DNA from: Pholiota molesta
Taxonomy: Eukaryota > Basidiomycota > Agaricomycetes > Agaricales > Strophariaceae
NCBI GenBank assembly: GCA_014925825.1
Contig: JACGCK010000158.1
Coordinates: 1 to 64,000, forward strand
Reading direction: 5' to 3'
Length of the DNA: 64,000 nucleotides
Below the pieces are notes generated by a model. It searched no databases and was not told the origin of the DNA. It saw nothing but the letters and a program-made list of their open reading frames with translations. The position numbers and the translations under genes are program-made. Positions 32,873 to 43,669 of the stretch are shown in pieces. Position 1 is the stretch's first letter, and each line of letters starts with the position of its first letter.

Positions 32873-33379
32873 CACCTAGTTTCATGCAAGCGAAAGCGAA
32901 TAAATGCTATAATATTCGCTAGCTTGATACGTATTTTAAACGCTACAGTTTCAACAATTAAAATTTTTCCTCTTCGTCTAGTAAATCCGAATGTACTGTA
33001 TTATTTTGCCTTAGCTAATACGCTGCGGAGCTCAATACCGCAGCGCTCTTCTCGATTCCGTTCGCCTCTGACAGTGCAGCCTCTCCAAGCTAGTAAATCA
33101 TTTTACATGGCATGTAAACGGGTGATGCTAACAAATTTACACCCCAGTGTAAGGAAGTATCTGTGGTTGCTAAATGCCATGGATAAGTTGACTGCGGTCG
33201 TCATACATATCAGCGCTCAGAGTTATACATACATATATTCTTAGAAATTCTTTTATTGGAGTCAGATCAGTCTGACCGTGAACAGACGTCCAAAGGTTGA
33301 AGGCTTTGGGCGCAACCGAATATTCAATCATTCTTATAGTCACTCTTCCACTGACAGTCAAGCTCAATCTGCAATTACA
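32873..33379. other. AT-rich intergenic region, no gene seen
   Basis: It follows the transposon nest and precedes the next gene; no supported open frame. Confidence 0.35.
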
Positions 33380-34850
33380 ATGCCCCTATCGGTAGAAGAG
33401 GTAAAACAGTCTGAATTTATTCACGCCTCACCTCACAATCATCTTGCTAGGCAAAACTTATATCAATATTTATCGAGAGCACTCTCTATGGTTTCGTTTT
33501 TTTTAATTCCCCCGACCTCCTAATGCCTGATTATTAATCGTTCAGGCGTCTATATTCTTTCTTTTGTTCTTACCTGCTGGGTGCTCGTCAAAAAGCGTCA
33601 GAGCGCCCACTCAATAAACAAGAGCATGATAATTATCTCAACTCTCATGTTCCTCATTGCAACTCTGGTACGCCTCTTCAGTTGTGTTTTCCACTCCTCA
33701 CTCACGTAGCTCCCTCATCAGCATATTAGCGTTAGCTATGTACGTATTATCAAGGCCTTCATCATACTCAGAAACGAACCCGGAGGGACATACGGGTTCC
33801 TCATTCGACTATCAGAGTTCACGTACATCTTCGAAATGTCAATATTCATGACCCAAATCTTGCTGGGGGACGGGCTCGTGGTCGGTCAACGTCACCTACT
33901 TTACCTCATTCACTTTCATGCCCAGCCATTTTCGTCTAGCTTTGGCGCGCCTATAAGATATGGGGAGATAGACTATCCGTTATCATCTTTCCTCTCCTTC
34001 TGATGTTTGGGAGTGCAAGTACGACTCTTCCTTTCCCTTTCCTGCATACTTGATGCGAGTCTAACCGGAATTCGCCTGAAATAGTCGTCGATATCCGTAT
34101 CCTAACTTTCTTCGCAAAGACATCTTTCGTCCCAACTGCCAATCCGCCGCTGTACGAATGGTTCTACTTTTTTCCAACCACGACGCTGGCAACGAACTTG
34201 CTGTGTACAGGTCAGAATTTTCCGTCATTTACAGTGCATTTCGAAAGCTAACGCTAAACAAAGGTCTCGTCGCATACCGGATATGGTATTTTAACCGCCG
34301 CGCAGGGACACTAGTAGGAAACAGCCTTCGCCCTGTGTTCCTCCTCGTCATCGAGTCTGGCGCGATTTACTCTGCGACATTGATCATTTTACTTATCGCA
34401 TACGGAACGGGGTCTTTGATCACCAATCTCATATTGGATGCAGTGCGTTTTATAACTGATCCGTGGGACATGTACGACGGCCCATAGCTAATTATCTTAT
34501 GCAATTTTTTTGGTTATAGTTGTCCTCAATCATTGTACGTGGTGCATTCTTTGAGATAATATAACAGATGTGGAGAACTGAAGGACTGACACTCTACTTA
34601 TATTGATACTAGGGCCTCGTATTCTCAATGGTTATAATCCGCATCGGTCTCGGCCTCACAGCGTCCAATGGCGAATCAGAAGATATTGTGCAAATATCGA
34701 CGATACATATAGCGACACGCACGGGCAGCTCTGGGCCTCAGATGCACATCTATGACGTCGAAAACACATCGAAGGCAATCAACAGGTAAGTGCGCTGTTC
34801 AGAAGTATCTTGCGTGCTTCAACTAACCCCTATGTAGAAGGATTCCATAG
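33380..34850 (+). CDS. Seven-helix membrane protein of a second fungal family
   Basis: About nine exons from ATG 33380 to TAG 34848-34850. After MPLSVEE and an intron, exon 2 gives AKLISIFIESTLY, then GVYILSFVLTCWVLVKKR with a basic loop, SMIIISTLMFLIATL, a segment with IIKAFIILRNEPGG, EFTYIFEMSIFMTQILLGDG, IWGDRLSVIIFPLLLMFG, a helix around FFPTTTLATNLL, GLVAYRIWYFNRRAG, the family-typical SLRPVFLLVIESGAIYSATL and a last helix GLVFSMVIIRIGLGL, then a polar tail. This pattern (GDxx followed by YRIW and a VESGA helix) is common in Agaricomycete 7-TM proteins of unknown ligand. It differs from the family at 2783. Reading is open throughout, so it appears functional. Confidence 0.72.
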
Positions 34851-36022
34851 CGTATATAACTTACTTGTGAAGCACATGAGGTCGAAATCTGTGTTGTAGA
34901 TGCATCGACCTAAGGAAATAAATCTGGCTCAGTCGGAGCCCTGCAGCCACCGCTCAGTGTTCGACTTTCAAGCGCTCACCGACATTCCTGGATGCGGCAA
35001 GTACGCAGTGCCACTCGTTCGTGCAGCCACTTGCGCTACGTCACCCTCCACATCTGACGGAGAAAAACGCGTAACACAGCTTGCGTCGAGGCTCGGGGAG
35101 TGGATGCAGAGCGCTGAGCGGTTAATCACAGTGCGCTCGCTCGCCTGAGCCACTGATCAACGTCGTGTCAGATGATCAATTTGGAATCTAATCTCGATTA
35201 ATCGATAAATCAAGCAACATTCCAGTCGAATATTCCTGGCATCCTGCTGATTCCTGCTGCCGGATTGCAGTGCGGGCGAGTGGCACTATAAGTCCGAGTG
35301 TAGGGTTATACATCCATTGCGTTTGTATTAGCTGTACAGGAAGGTAAATTTTCATTTTGCTGAATGAGCGTCAAACACAAGGTAGTCAATAGAGACCCTG
35401 CGTTAATGTGATTAATTGGTATGACAGGCGGGCGCTAAGATACCTGAGCTTGAGTATTAACGTCTACACCAGTTGCGGGACTCATACAATGTCTCTCCGA
35501 GTCAATTCGAGCGTTATATAGTTGGACGCGATGAGTGGCAACGTATCAAAACAAAGACGATTCCTTAGGAAGACATAGCGACTCGGCTAATGCAAGCCAC
35601 TGGCCCAAAACGTCGATCGCGACCAATTGTCATCGCCCCGAGCCCGCAGGTCTTGTGCTCGGCCCCAAATTCTCTACCAAACGCAGTAATAAACAAAAAC
35701 CAGGTCTTGGCCAATCCGGCGGTAAACCTGACTATAGTATTTCTCCTCCTCCTCCTCCTTAACATGGTAGAAAACGCAGTCTCTCGACAGAAGAGGGAAT
35801 AAACTGAATGCCATCAAAACCAATCCAACTGTTTTTTGAGAGGTATAAGTTCGAGCAGGGCGGGGCCCAAAGCACCCCCCATCCTCCCCGACATTCGTCG
35901 CTTTTGCCTCTATAGAACATCCCGAGCTCCTCCCTCCCGTCCTCAATTCGCGAACCTTTCACGCGAACGCGTCCCAGAGCGCCTCCTATCCACAACTACT
36001 CCCCATCAATCTATTTCCGACC
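34851..36022. other. Intergenic region, no gene seen
   Basis: Short frames at 34900-35148 and 35535-35802 have no motif. A CTCCTCCTCCTCCTCCTT run lies near 35743-35760. The part after 35840 is probably the leader of the next gene. Confidence 0.35.
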
Positions 36023-37274
36023 ATGCCTGCCATTCGTCACGTGCGTACCATACCTCTTGTTCCGTTATTGTTGTTGTCTTTTGTACTGATACCTTCTTGT
36101 CTTTCTTTTGTCCAGGCTTGCCCTGTAGAAGGATGCGCGACTACCTTGTCTCGTCACGCCGACGTAAAACGTCATCTGGCGGCAATCCACATCAAAGAGT
36201 CAGTCAATCTCTCTTTGCCGTCATCGGTCGGTTGCTCACGGCGCCTTACCTTAGGAGACGATGGTCCTGCCCAATATGTAGCACTTCTATGACGGAGAAA
36301 TCCAATATGAAGATCCACATTGAAAACGTACAGTGAGTCGATACACGCTTTAGTTCCGATCCTTGACCCTCATTGACATTTTACCAGCTTTTCCACCAGC
36401 GGCCCTACGTCGACGCGCCGCTCACCCAAACCACGCAAAGCCCGTTCGACCCTGGCTCCTTCTGTCGAACCAGATCACGTCGACTTCACCCCGGCCATCG
36501 AATCTTGCCCAGGTGCCTTGCCGGTCACGGAATCACACCCGACTGGCGACGCGCCATGCAAAGTAGACGAGCAGGCTCACACATCGGGCTGCGAGGGCAC
36601 TCCTACTGGCTCGCACTCTGTCCCCCTCTGTCCCATCCAGCTCTGTCTCCGACTCAACGCCTGCCGCTCCCTGGGAGTATGTTCTTTGTGAGTTCGGCTC
36701 TGATCTCCCCATCGCCCCACTTCCATCGCCGTCAAGTTCCGTCGACTACTACACCGCGATATCTCAGTCGGACCACATTCCGTGCTCCAACTTCGATTCC
36801 ATGCCTCTGGAGCTCTTCTCTGGTCCCTCGTTCGATATCAACGTCGCGTGTGCAGATCTATTGCCCACTATTCCGGTGCAAGAAGATGCCTACACGCAGC
36901 AGTGCTGGAACCCCTCGTCTACTCCCTTCATCCCTGCTTACGGACTCGGAAACGCATTGTCAGACTCTCGACACGAGCTCTGGAACGTCGCTGCGTTTGA
37001 CCTTGGCTTGCATTCAACGGATCCGTCTGTTCCTTTTCTGGCCAATGAGCCCGGGTACGGTGCTCATGTGCTGGAGGGATGTCTGGAATATCAGCCGGCA
37101 GTTGTCGATGGGGCTCCTGTGTACCCGAATAGCGATGACTTCTTCTTATATGATGACGTGTCCGTTCCGTCTGTGAACCCGACGGGCTTTTCAGACGTAG
37201 ACTTCAGCTACTTCGACCCGAGCTGGAGTGTTTCCGCGTCTCCCGATAGCCTCGACGCGTCGAATTATCTCTAA
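36023..37274 (+). CDS. C2H2 zinc-finger protein, probable transcription factor
   Basis: Exon 1 is MPAIRH (ATG 36023). Exon 2 (from about 36117) supplies finger 1, CPVEGCATTLSRHADVKRHL then AAIH, C-x4-C-x12-H-x4-H. Exon 3 (from about 36252) gives the second finger, starting CPICSTSMTEKSNMKIH, whose last His is created only by joining to exon 4 at about 36388. Exon 4 begins with a Ser/Thr/Arg/Pro-rich linker and, after a frame change that needs one more intron near 36560-36640, continues as a disordered Asp/Ser/Pro-rich region with many aromatic residues (FDLGLHSTDPS, FSYFDPSWSVSAS), like an activation domain. The last 160 codons to TAA 37272-37274 are clear. Nuclear DNA binding is inferred from the fingers. 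Confidence 0.65.
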
Positions 37275-37890
37275 CTCTTGTCGGGCTTGCACTTTTCTCA
37301 CCGTATGCATCGGCTGCGCGCATTATCCATCATTCGTCTCTGTTGAACATTTCTTCATTCACATTTATAGATTGCATCGCATAACGGACGGTTTTATACT
37401 TATCTCTCTATTTATATCATTGCATTCACTCATCCTACTCATTCAACTTTGGAATCCTCTCTGTCTCCTCCTTCGGTTTCCCTCTTCTCAGGCTCTATCC
37501 TCATTGCTGTATTCCCTCTTCTAAATTCCAGCGAACTCTGTAGCTAACAACCCATTGTACCATATCTTCGTTATCTTTCAACTCCCCTGCCGCGACCTAG
37601 TGCGCGAGCGCTTCTATCATTCTTCTACTTAGTTTACTCTACGCAGTCTATATTTTCTTACCATCGATCATCGAATCATTTAGAGCTCAATACAAGATCA
37701 TTACAATTCAGATTATAACATGTCAGCCACGAGACATTTACTCCAAGAAGACGCCTCGCGATCTCCTAGTACGGTTGTCCCTTGAGCCATTATACTTGGG
37801 CTCATCCAGAGTTACCAATGCCACGGGCGCGGACGGTAGAAAACTGGAACGTGACTGGTCCGTGCACCTCCAGCCTCGTGGGAACGCACC
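37275..37890. other. Intergenic region, no gene seen
   Basis: Pyrimidine-rich tail of the previous gene followed by unremarkable DNA. Confidence 0.35.
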
Positions 37891-37896
37891 CGCGCA

Positions 37897-37904
37897 TATA
37901 AAAA
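37897..37904 (+). promoter_or_regulatory. TATA box
   Basis: TATAAAAA lies 65 bases upstream of the small frame at 37962, suggesting a transcribed unit. Confidence 0.4.
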
Positions 37905-37961
37905 CCCGTCGCTCCCACGCCCTACCTTCTGCTCTGATTCTTCCACAATCAATAACCGCCC

Positions 37962-38102
37962 ATGACGATACCCAGTTTGGTGCAGTGCGATGAGCCAGCC
38001 GCGCTGCCCTGGCGCGAGCCGGGGCGCGCAGGCGGCGCTGACCTCGCCCGTTCGGCACCGCATACCTTGTTTACAACAAAGGGACGGGCCTTTTGGATCT
38101 GA
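37962..38102 (+). CDS. Possible 46-residue small protein
   Basis: A short frame from ATG 37962 to TGA 38100-38102, preceded by a good TATA box and a CA-rich leader. The product opens MTIPSLVQCDEPAALPWREP and is otherwise Arg/Ala/Gly-rich, without signal peptide or a C-terminal CaaX motif, so it is not a mating pheromone precursor of the usual type. The unit could instead be the 5' part of a spliced gene or a non-coding transcript. Confidence 0.25.
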   Translation: MTIPSLVQCDEPAALPWREPGRAGGADLARSAPHTLFTTKGRAFWI

Positions 38103-38890
38103 TGGCGGCCTTTCCTCCTCTTCTTTTGCTCTCGACCGTCCTCTCTGTTCCCTGTATTGGGGTGTTGGTTGCGTTTTCGATGGATGGCGTGGGATTGGGT
38201 TGGGAAGGTCTACAGTTTTTGGATGATAATCGTGTGTTGATTTTTTCTCGCTACGTTGTCGATGGATTTATGTCGTCTTTGTCTAGTAAAGATACTCCTT
38301 GTTGTACATTTCTTACTTTCGACGTCAAAAAACTCTCTTAATGAACTTCTTGGAGTCTGCGATCTGACTGTCGATGTTGAGCCTCGTCCGTCATTTTTAC
38401 CTGCCCAGTGGCCGGAGAGTCATGCATCTGTTCATGCGACATCTCCTGGAATCGGCCCATTCCTTATCTTCACATCCTACTCCGTTCCGTCGGACATGTG
38501 AAATATCTGAACATTTTCGTAGTTCATCGAACGCCCCGTCTTGGTCGTGCCGCGGTGGTTCTGATGTTCACCCTCACCATCTAGTGTGATCTGACCCAAG
38601 GAGTGACAGGAAACATGTTCTCGCTGTCTGGAGAGATTTGGTATCCTCTACGCTGATTCGGTTGCGCTCAAAGTATGAAACACTTCTTTCTCCTTGTCGA
38701 ACATTATCACAGATTGCGTTTCGCTTTCAGTCGCAGAATCAACAAGAAATGGCACGGCATCGATCACAATTGCCATCAAACTGTGGACTACGAACACGAA
38801 CACAAACGATTCTAAATACCAACTCTGTCTCTCAACACCATCCAAACCCAGACTTCCAAACCCAATTTCTGCTCCTCCAGGCGGACGCGC
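38103..38890. other. Intergenic region, no gene supported
   Basis: Pyrimidine-rich DNA (38105-38155) and short frames without motifs. Confidence 0.3.
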
Positions 38891-38891
38891 A

Positions 38892-39410
38892 TCAGTGCAT
38901 GCGGCTCTGCTCTCCCTCAGACCCGTGCTCGAACCCGTTGCCCTCCATCTCATTGACCGAGCTATCCACCTCCGCCTCGTCGGCGGCGCCCGTGAGGCAG
39001 TGCCTGTAGCGGCAGCACACCGCGCGGATCCACCAGTACCCGCGCCCGCACCACACGTAGCGCACGGGGCGCGAGCCCCACGGGCAGCGCCGCCAGCGGT
39101 AGTGGCGGTGCAGGCAGCGCCCGTACCAGCAGTACATCCGGCTCGCCGTCTGCAGCGAGCTCTCCGGCGCCTCGGAGAACTGCTCCGCGGGCGGCGCGGC
39201 CATGTCGGCGGCGTCGGAGGAGTCGAAGGCACGGGAGCCGTCTTCGTGGCCGCCGTGGCCGTGGTGGTGGAAGGAGCCGCCGCCTTGCATGTCCATGTCC
39301 ATGCCGCCGGCGCCGGTGAGCTCGGCGTTTTCGTGGCGGAACGAGGGCGAGGCGAAGGCGCTGGTGGCGGCGACGACGAAGAAGGCGGTGATGAACTTGG
39401 TGAAATGCAT
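38892..39410 (-). CDS. Small secreted cysteine-, tryptophan- and arginine-rich protein
   Basis: A single-exon frame of 172 residues from ATG 39410. It opens with a clear signal peptide (MHFTKFITAFFVVAATSAFA), followed by a Gly/Met/His-rich stretch (DMDMQGGG, HHHGHGG), an acidic part, and near residues 90-140 a compact domain with seven cysteines and many Trp, Tyr and Arg (CWYGRCLHRHYRWRRCPWG and IRAVCCRYRHC). The tail is acidic. The basic aromatic core after an acidic pro-like segment recalls secreted antimicrobial or effector-type proteins, but this is inference; no named family is recognised. GC content is higher than that of neighbouring DNA. Confidence 0.6.
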   Translation of the reverse strand: MHFTKFITAFFVVAATSAFASPSFRHENAELTGAGGMDMDMQGGGSFHHHGHGGHEDGSRAFDSSDAADMAAPPAEQFSEAPESSLQTASRMYCWYGRCLHRHYRWRRCPWGSRPVRYVWCGRGYWWIRAVCCRYRHCLTGAADEAEVDSSVNEMEGNGFEHGSEGEQSRMH

Positions 39411-40010
39411 ATTTCGACGATTGATCTAGAGATTGAGCGGGGTCAGTATCTTCTAGGCGCGATGGCAGAGGACGCATTCAAGTGGAAAAACCTCACCGAG
39501 CGAATAGTACTTTGTTGAAGTGCTGATCCTATAGGTAAGTTTAATGCGTTACTTATACTCTTCTCTATCGTTTCGCCTGCCCAAATGACAATGATAATGA
39601 ATATCATAACATGGAAGCGATAGACATTCAAGCTCTCATCGTTCAGTGAATGTTCTCCTATTCAATGAATCCTTGAAGACTTATAGATTGGTATTGGATT
39701 GGAATGGTAATTCAATTTATATTCAAATTACACTGGTCACCAATCTCCCATATCTCGCGAGAACAGCTTGAACTTCCAGTATTCCATGCTTTTGACTTTT
39801 TAAGTTTCTGTCCAAGTGCTAGTGCCGCGAAAAGTACTGACGATTGTAATGGAATTGCATATCAGATATCAGCTGCATAAAATACGACATTTGTACATTT
39901 AGACCGCCGCTCTTGCATTTATTCAACTTTTCCTCCAACTTGCACCCCATCGTGAACGGAAATTCCATCAATGTTAATGGTACGAGTGATCTCACTGCCC
40001 TCCGGGGTAT
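39411..40010. other. Intergenic region, no gene seen
   Basis: AT-rich; presumably contains the promoter of the secreted protein gene on the minus strand. Confidence 0.35.
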
Positions 40011-41133
40011 CTATCTGGTAAATGGAATGTTTATGGAATTGAAGACCTGATAAATGGGCTGCAGTAATGGGGGAAGGTGGCGTCTAATCATGAAGCAAGA
40101 AGGGTAGCTCGAGCAACCAACATGGTGCCGACATTCCCTATGGAATGGACGCGTACCGAGCGAGAAATTGATGGCTGTTGCATACTTTCGGAGCTCAGCG
40201 TCGCGTGTGTTCAGGACGTCAGTTGTCCCAGGCGCAACAAAACTCACTCTCACTGAACCAATAACGATAGAGAAGGTAATGCTTTTGAATGAGCGAGAAC
40301 ATCGAGGCGTTTTTGAATCTTCTTCACAAAAGACCCTGTTGGCTGGCTTCTGGATATACCGAATGATGAACCGCGCTTCCATGTCCATGTCGCGCTCTAC
40401 GTCACTGCATGCAAATATTCCTTTGCTCGCCTTTGAATCCATTCCATCACTCCCCAAGTTGCACACGAGCACGCTAGCTGCATCCCTGTACAGCGCATTT
40501 CCTGCGAGCAGCCAAAATACATCAATATAGTGTGAATGATTAGTGATCCGCCGCCATGTGTGACACCGTATATCAGCGTCTATCAAAGGGTTGATACGTC
40601 TGCACATAAGGATATCAATGATCGACATTTTCCATGATTGATTTGGGTCAAGAGTGAGCAAGTTTGTGCGTAAGTATATTTCTGATTATCAACGAACACC
40701 AAAGTGCCACCCGCACTTTCATGTACTGACCAGGCTGGGTCGTGAAGGCGATGAGTTGACATGCGTTCACTGCATACATGACATCAGCGCTCCCATCTTC
40801 AAGCTTTGTCGACAAACGTTCGGTAAGCCCGTCGCCGCAGACCCTGAGATCCAGTGAGCTGCTGCGAGCGCTAGCACGCCCAAGGGCCAACATCACTGAA
40901 CAAAAAACATCAATTTCCTCAGCTGCAAGTCCATGGCTCGACGTGTTCACCACTTCCTTCGGTCTCCGCGCCTCAGACCAAGGAAAGGCGCCCCGCCAAG
41001 CCCATAGCCCGCCGGCGGTAGTTTGATAAATAGATTGCCTTACCAACGACACACCTTCGTTAAATTCAGCAGAGACGACCCCCCGAAAAATTTCCTGATA
41101 ATGATAATGATAGCGATATCCACTCCACCACAT
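40011..41133 (-). CDS. Hypothetical protein
   Basis: Two long minus-strand frames join in phase across an intron at about 40732-40684. The upstream exon (SAEFNEGVSLVRQSIYQ..., FCSVMLALGRASARSSS, YAVNACQLIAFTTQP) is followed by EIYLRTNLLTLDPNQSW, RCHTWRRITNHSHYIDVFWL, a central charged region and VRVSFVAPGTTDVLNTRDAELR. Their combined length of about 380 codons in DNA of ordinary composition favours a real gene. The start is not fixed: a GTAAGG donor at about 41040 suggests an upstream exon or an internal intron. No domain recognised. Confidence 0.45.
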
Positions 41134-41136
41134 ACA

Positions 41137-41590
41137 TCAAGAACCTAGAGATTGTAACGTCAATCGCGTATAAGTATGCGACGCGGGCGATGGTGCGCTA
41201 TAGAGGATGAGCACTGAGCATCCAATCCAAGCTGATCTGAACATCCGACAGAAACGCCTCCGCTGCATGTCGCCCCATCCCGCCGCCGTATGTAGTATGA
41301 TGTCACCCAATACACTCGGCTTTGTCAGGAACTCGCGTTTGGCTTCAGGCTTCTCTCCATACCCCTCCGCGAATGCATCTCTCGCTTCGTGGAGCCGCAG
41401 AACCAGGGGAGATAGCCCTCGTTACCGCCAATAAATACGGTTGATGCATACTTACAGTGTATGTAGTAATGTACACACAACCAAAAAAATACCTGACAGC
41501 CATCGCCGGCCGTCGACGCCTCTGTCACCGTAGCTCCACTGGCCGCAAGGGCACACTCCTTCTCTAAAGCACACTCAAAGAAGAAGTCGT
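41137..41590 (-). CDS. Hypothetical spliced gene, partial reading
   Basis: The minus strand gives FECALEKECALAASGATVTE up to a GTATTT donor at about 41495, then, after a poorly placed intron, a coding-looking exon LVLRLHEARDAFAEGYGE continuing with PEAKREFLTKPSVLGDIILH and ending at TGA 41137-41139. The peptide looks conserved rather than random, but I cannot name its family and the first exon was not found. Confidence 0.35.
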
Positions 41591-41599
41591 TTACACGCC

Positions 41600-42900
41600 A
41601 CGCACGGCGCCGACGTCGAGCGACCTAGCCACCCAATATCCACCACCTATCCTCGGCCTCGTCATCCACACAAGCAGCGACGCACAGCGGCGCACAGCGA
41701 GCAGTGCGCACGCGATGATCATGATCATCGGCAATCTCAGTTTATATATAACGGGAGCAGATTCTGAGAATCGGCCAAGTCCCACCACTGTCCCACCAAA
41801 ATAAGCAGCTCCAACGTCGGCCTACATACGTCGAACTTCGAAGCACTACCCCAAGGGGGAAGGACGGGGCACGTCCCGACCAAAATTAGAATAGCAGCCC
41901 CACCCCACGCTGGCGCTCCAACGTAGTCCAACGTCGAACTTCGAAGCACTAACGGTGTTACTTCGCTAGGTTCGCGCTAAATTAGCACAGCAGCCAGACG
42001 CAAAGACCGTAGCACCACCCTGCACCACCGCGCGCATCATCACGGTCCGTCAGTGCCACTGATGCCACATCCTGGCCAGCACCTGAGCTCCAAGATAGCG
42101 ATCGACGATAAGAATACTTTGGCCCGCGTTCTATTCTATTCCGAGCCACGCGTGTGATGCCAGGATGCGGCGCGCGCAACGTGGTGTGGTGTGGCATTGA
42201 GTAGTACCGATGGTCTGCGGCAAGCCTGCGGTGCGGGCATCCAAGCCCGCACCACGTTCGGCCTGCCACAACAGAGCTAACGTAGCAGCTTCTAGCAGCT
42301 TGCGTGCACGTATGCCACACAGAGATGGTAGATGGTACCCGGTGCTCCGTCGGAGACAAGACCAGTGATGTGCGTAGAGTACGCCGCACACGACACGCTA
42401 TATCCCAAAATCGTCATTGCAGTTCCCTAATTAAGTGCGAAGGCGGTACCCAAACGAAAGTCAAAAAGCGCAAACGGAACCCCAAGAAAGAATAAACACA
42501 AGAAAAAGGTAGGTATGTATGTATGTCCGACAAAGAGATTCCGAATGAATGCAACAAAGCGCGAGGAAGGCGGAAAGCGCAGTCGAAAGGGATGGGTGGG
42601 AGGAGTAATGTAGGCGTGTATATATGTGGGGGTTGGGGGTGCGTGGGTAGGGGGGTGGTGTATGCTGGGGCAGTAGCCAAGGATCGGGAGGGGAATTGTT
42701 CTATGGGGCGATGTCCGTGGTGGTGGTGGGTGGGGGTAGGTGCTAATATGAAATAATTAATATGTATTCGTTATGCAAGCGTCCGTACGGAGTGTGTCCA
42801 TGTCCATGGGAGGCAATAAAACCAATGATAAAGCCAGGAAATCCGGGAGGAAGGCGGGAAACCGCGGGTAGTTTTAGGTCCAGATCGGGTCCGGGGCAGG
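41600..42900. other. Intergenic region with a duplicated promoter-like block
   Basis: CGTCGAACTTCGAAGCACTA occurs at 41829-41848 and again at 41932-41951, within a roughly 100-bp tandem duplication that also repeats CTCCAACGT and AATAGCAG-like blocks. A TATATATA box is at about 41743. The rest, to 42900, shows no supported gene; 42600-42740 is a G-rich run. Confidence 0.4.
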
Positions 42901-42907
42901 GGCAGGG

Positions 42908-43665
42908 TCACCATCCCACCGCACACCCCGCGCCCAGCAGCACCCCGAGCCCCGTGACCGCCCACACCCACGGCGCGCCCCCGCCGAGGGGCCGCACCCG
43001 CTCGCCGCGGCTCGGGAGCGCGGGGAACGTCGTCGCGAACTGCATCGTCGGGTTCGGCGCGCCGCTAACCGTCACAGTCGGCACGCCCGGGGCCGCGGTG
43101 AGCGCAGGCGCCGCGCTCGCGGACGCGCCCGCGGCGAGCACGGCGAAGCGCGGGGACGTCGCGTGCATCACGCCGTGCGTCGAGTTGATGAAGAGCAGGA
43201 AGTAGTCGTCGCCCGCGGGCACGTTCTGCAGCATGATGTTGAGCTTGCCCTGGGTGGCGGGGACTGAGCATTCACAAGGGGAGGCAGAGGACGGGGAAGG
43301 TGAAGGGGAAGAGAGAAGGCGAAGCTAAGTGGGGTGCGGGGGGTAAAGGGAGGCAGGCGGGGGACACGCACCGTTCATGGCGACGAGCGTCAGGCCGTCG
43401 TTGCTCAGCCGCGTGAGCTCGACGTCGAACCCGTAGACGTCGTCCAGCAGGCCCTTGGACCACGACACGAGATACGAGCCGCCGTTGACCCACTGCGTCT
43501 GCGCCTGCGGCTCGGTGATGACGAAATACGAGGCTGCGAGGGGGGTGAGGGCGGCGGCGGGGAAGGGACGGCGGGCGGAGACTTACCGGAGACTCGGGAG
43601 ATGAGGAAGGCGAGGACGATGCACGCTGATGTGCAGCGGGCGAGGAGATGGGAGAGAGTGCGCAT
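42908..43665 (-). CDS. GPI-anchored Kre9/Knh1-like cell-surface protein
   Basis: Three exons on the minus strand. Exon 1 (43665 to about 43587) is a signal peptide, CIVLAFLISRVSG-type. Exon 2 (about 43535-43374) carries YFVITEPQAQTQWVNGGSYL, VSWSKGL and LTRLSNDGLTLVAMN. Exon 3 (to 42908) has GKLNIMLQNVPAGDDYFLLF, INSTHGVMHATSPRFAV, a Ser/Thr/Ala/Pro-rich stretch and a C-terminal hydrophobic segment after a small-residue site, as expected for a GPI anchor signal. This is the Ser/Thr-rich GPI-anchored membrane family with a Kre9/Knh1-type N-terminal domain, linked in yeasts to cell-wall beta-1,6-glucan. GC content is high. Whether it acts on glucan here is unknown. Confidence 0.8.
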
Positions 43666-43669
43666 GGCG

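Noticed and set aside
33900..34160. Apparent stops suggesting decay of the 7-TM gene at 33380
   Set aside because: They fall in introns with GT...AG borders; the spliced frame through IWGDRLSVII and the next helix is open.
38694..39518. A 274-codon plus-strand frame opposite the secreted protein gene
   Set aside because: It is the antisense shadow of a GC-rich gene that has a clear signal peptide and cysteine pattern on the minus strand.
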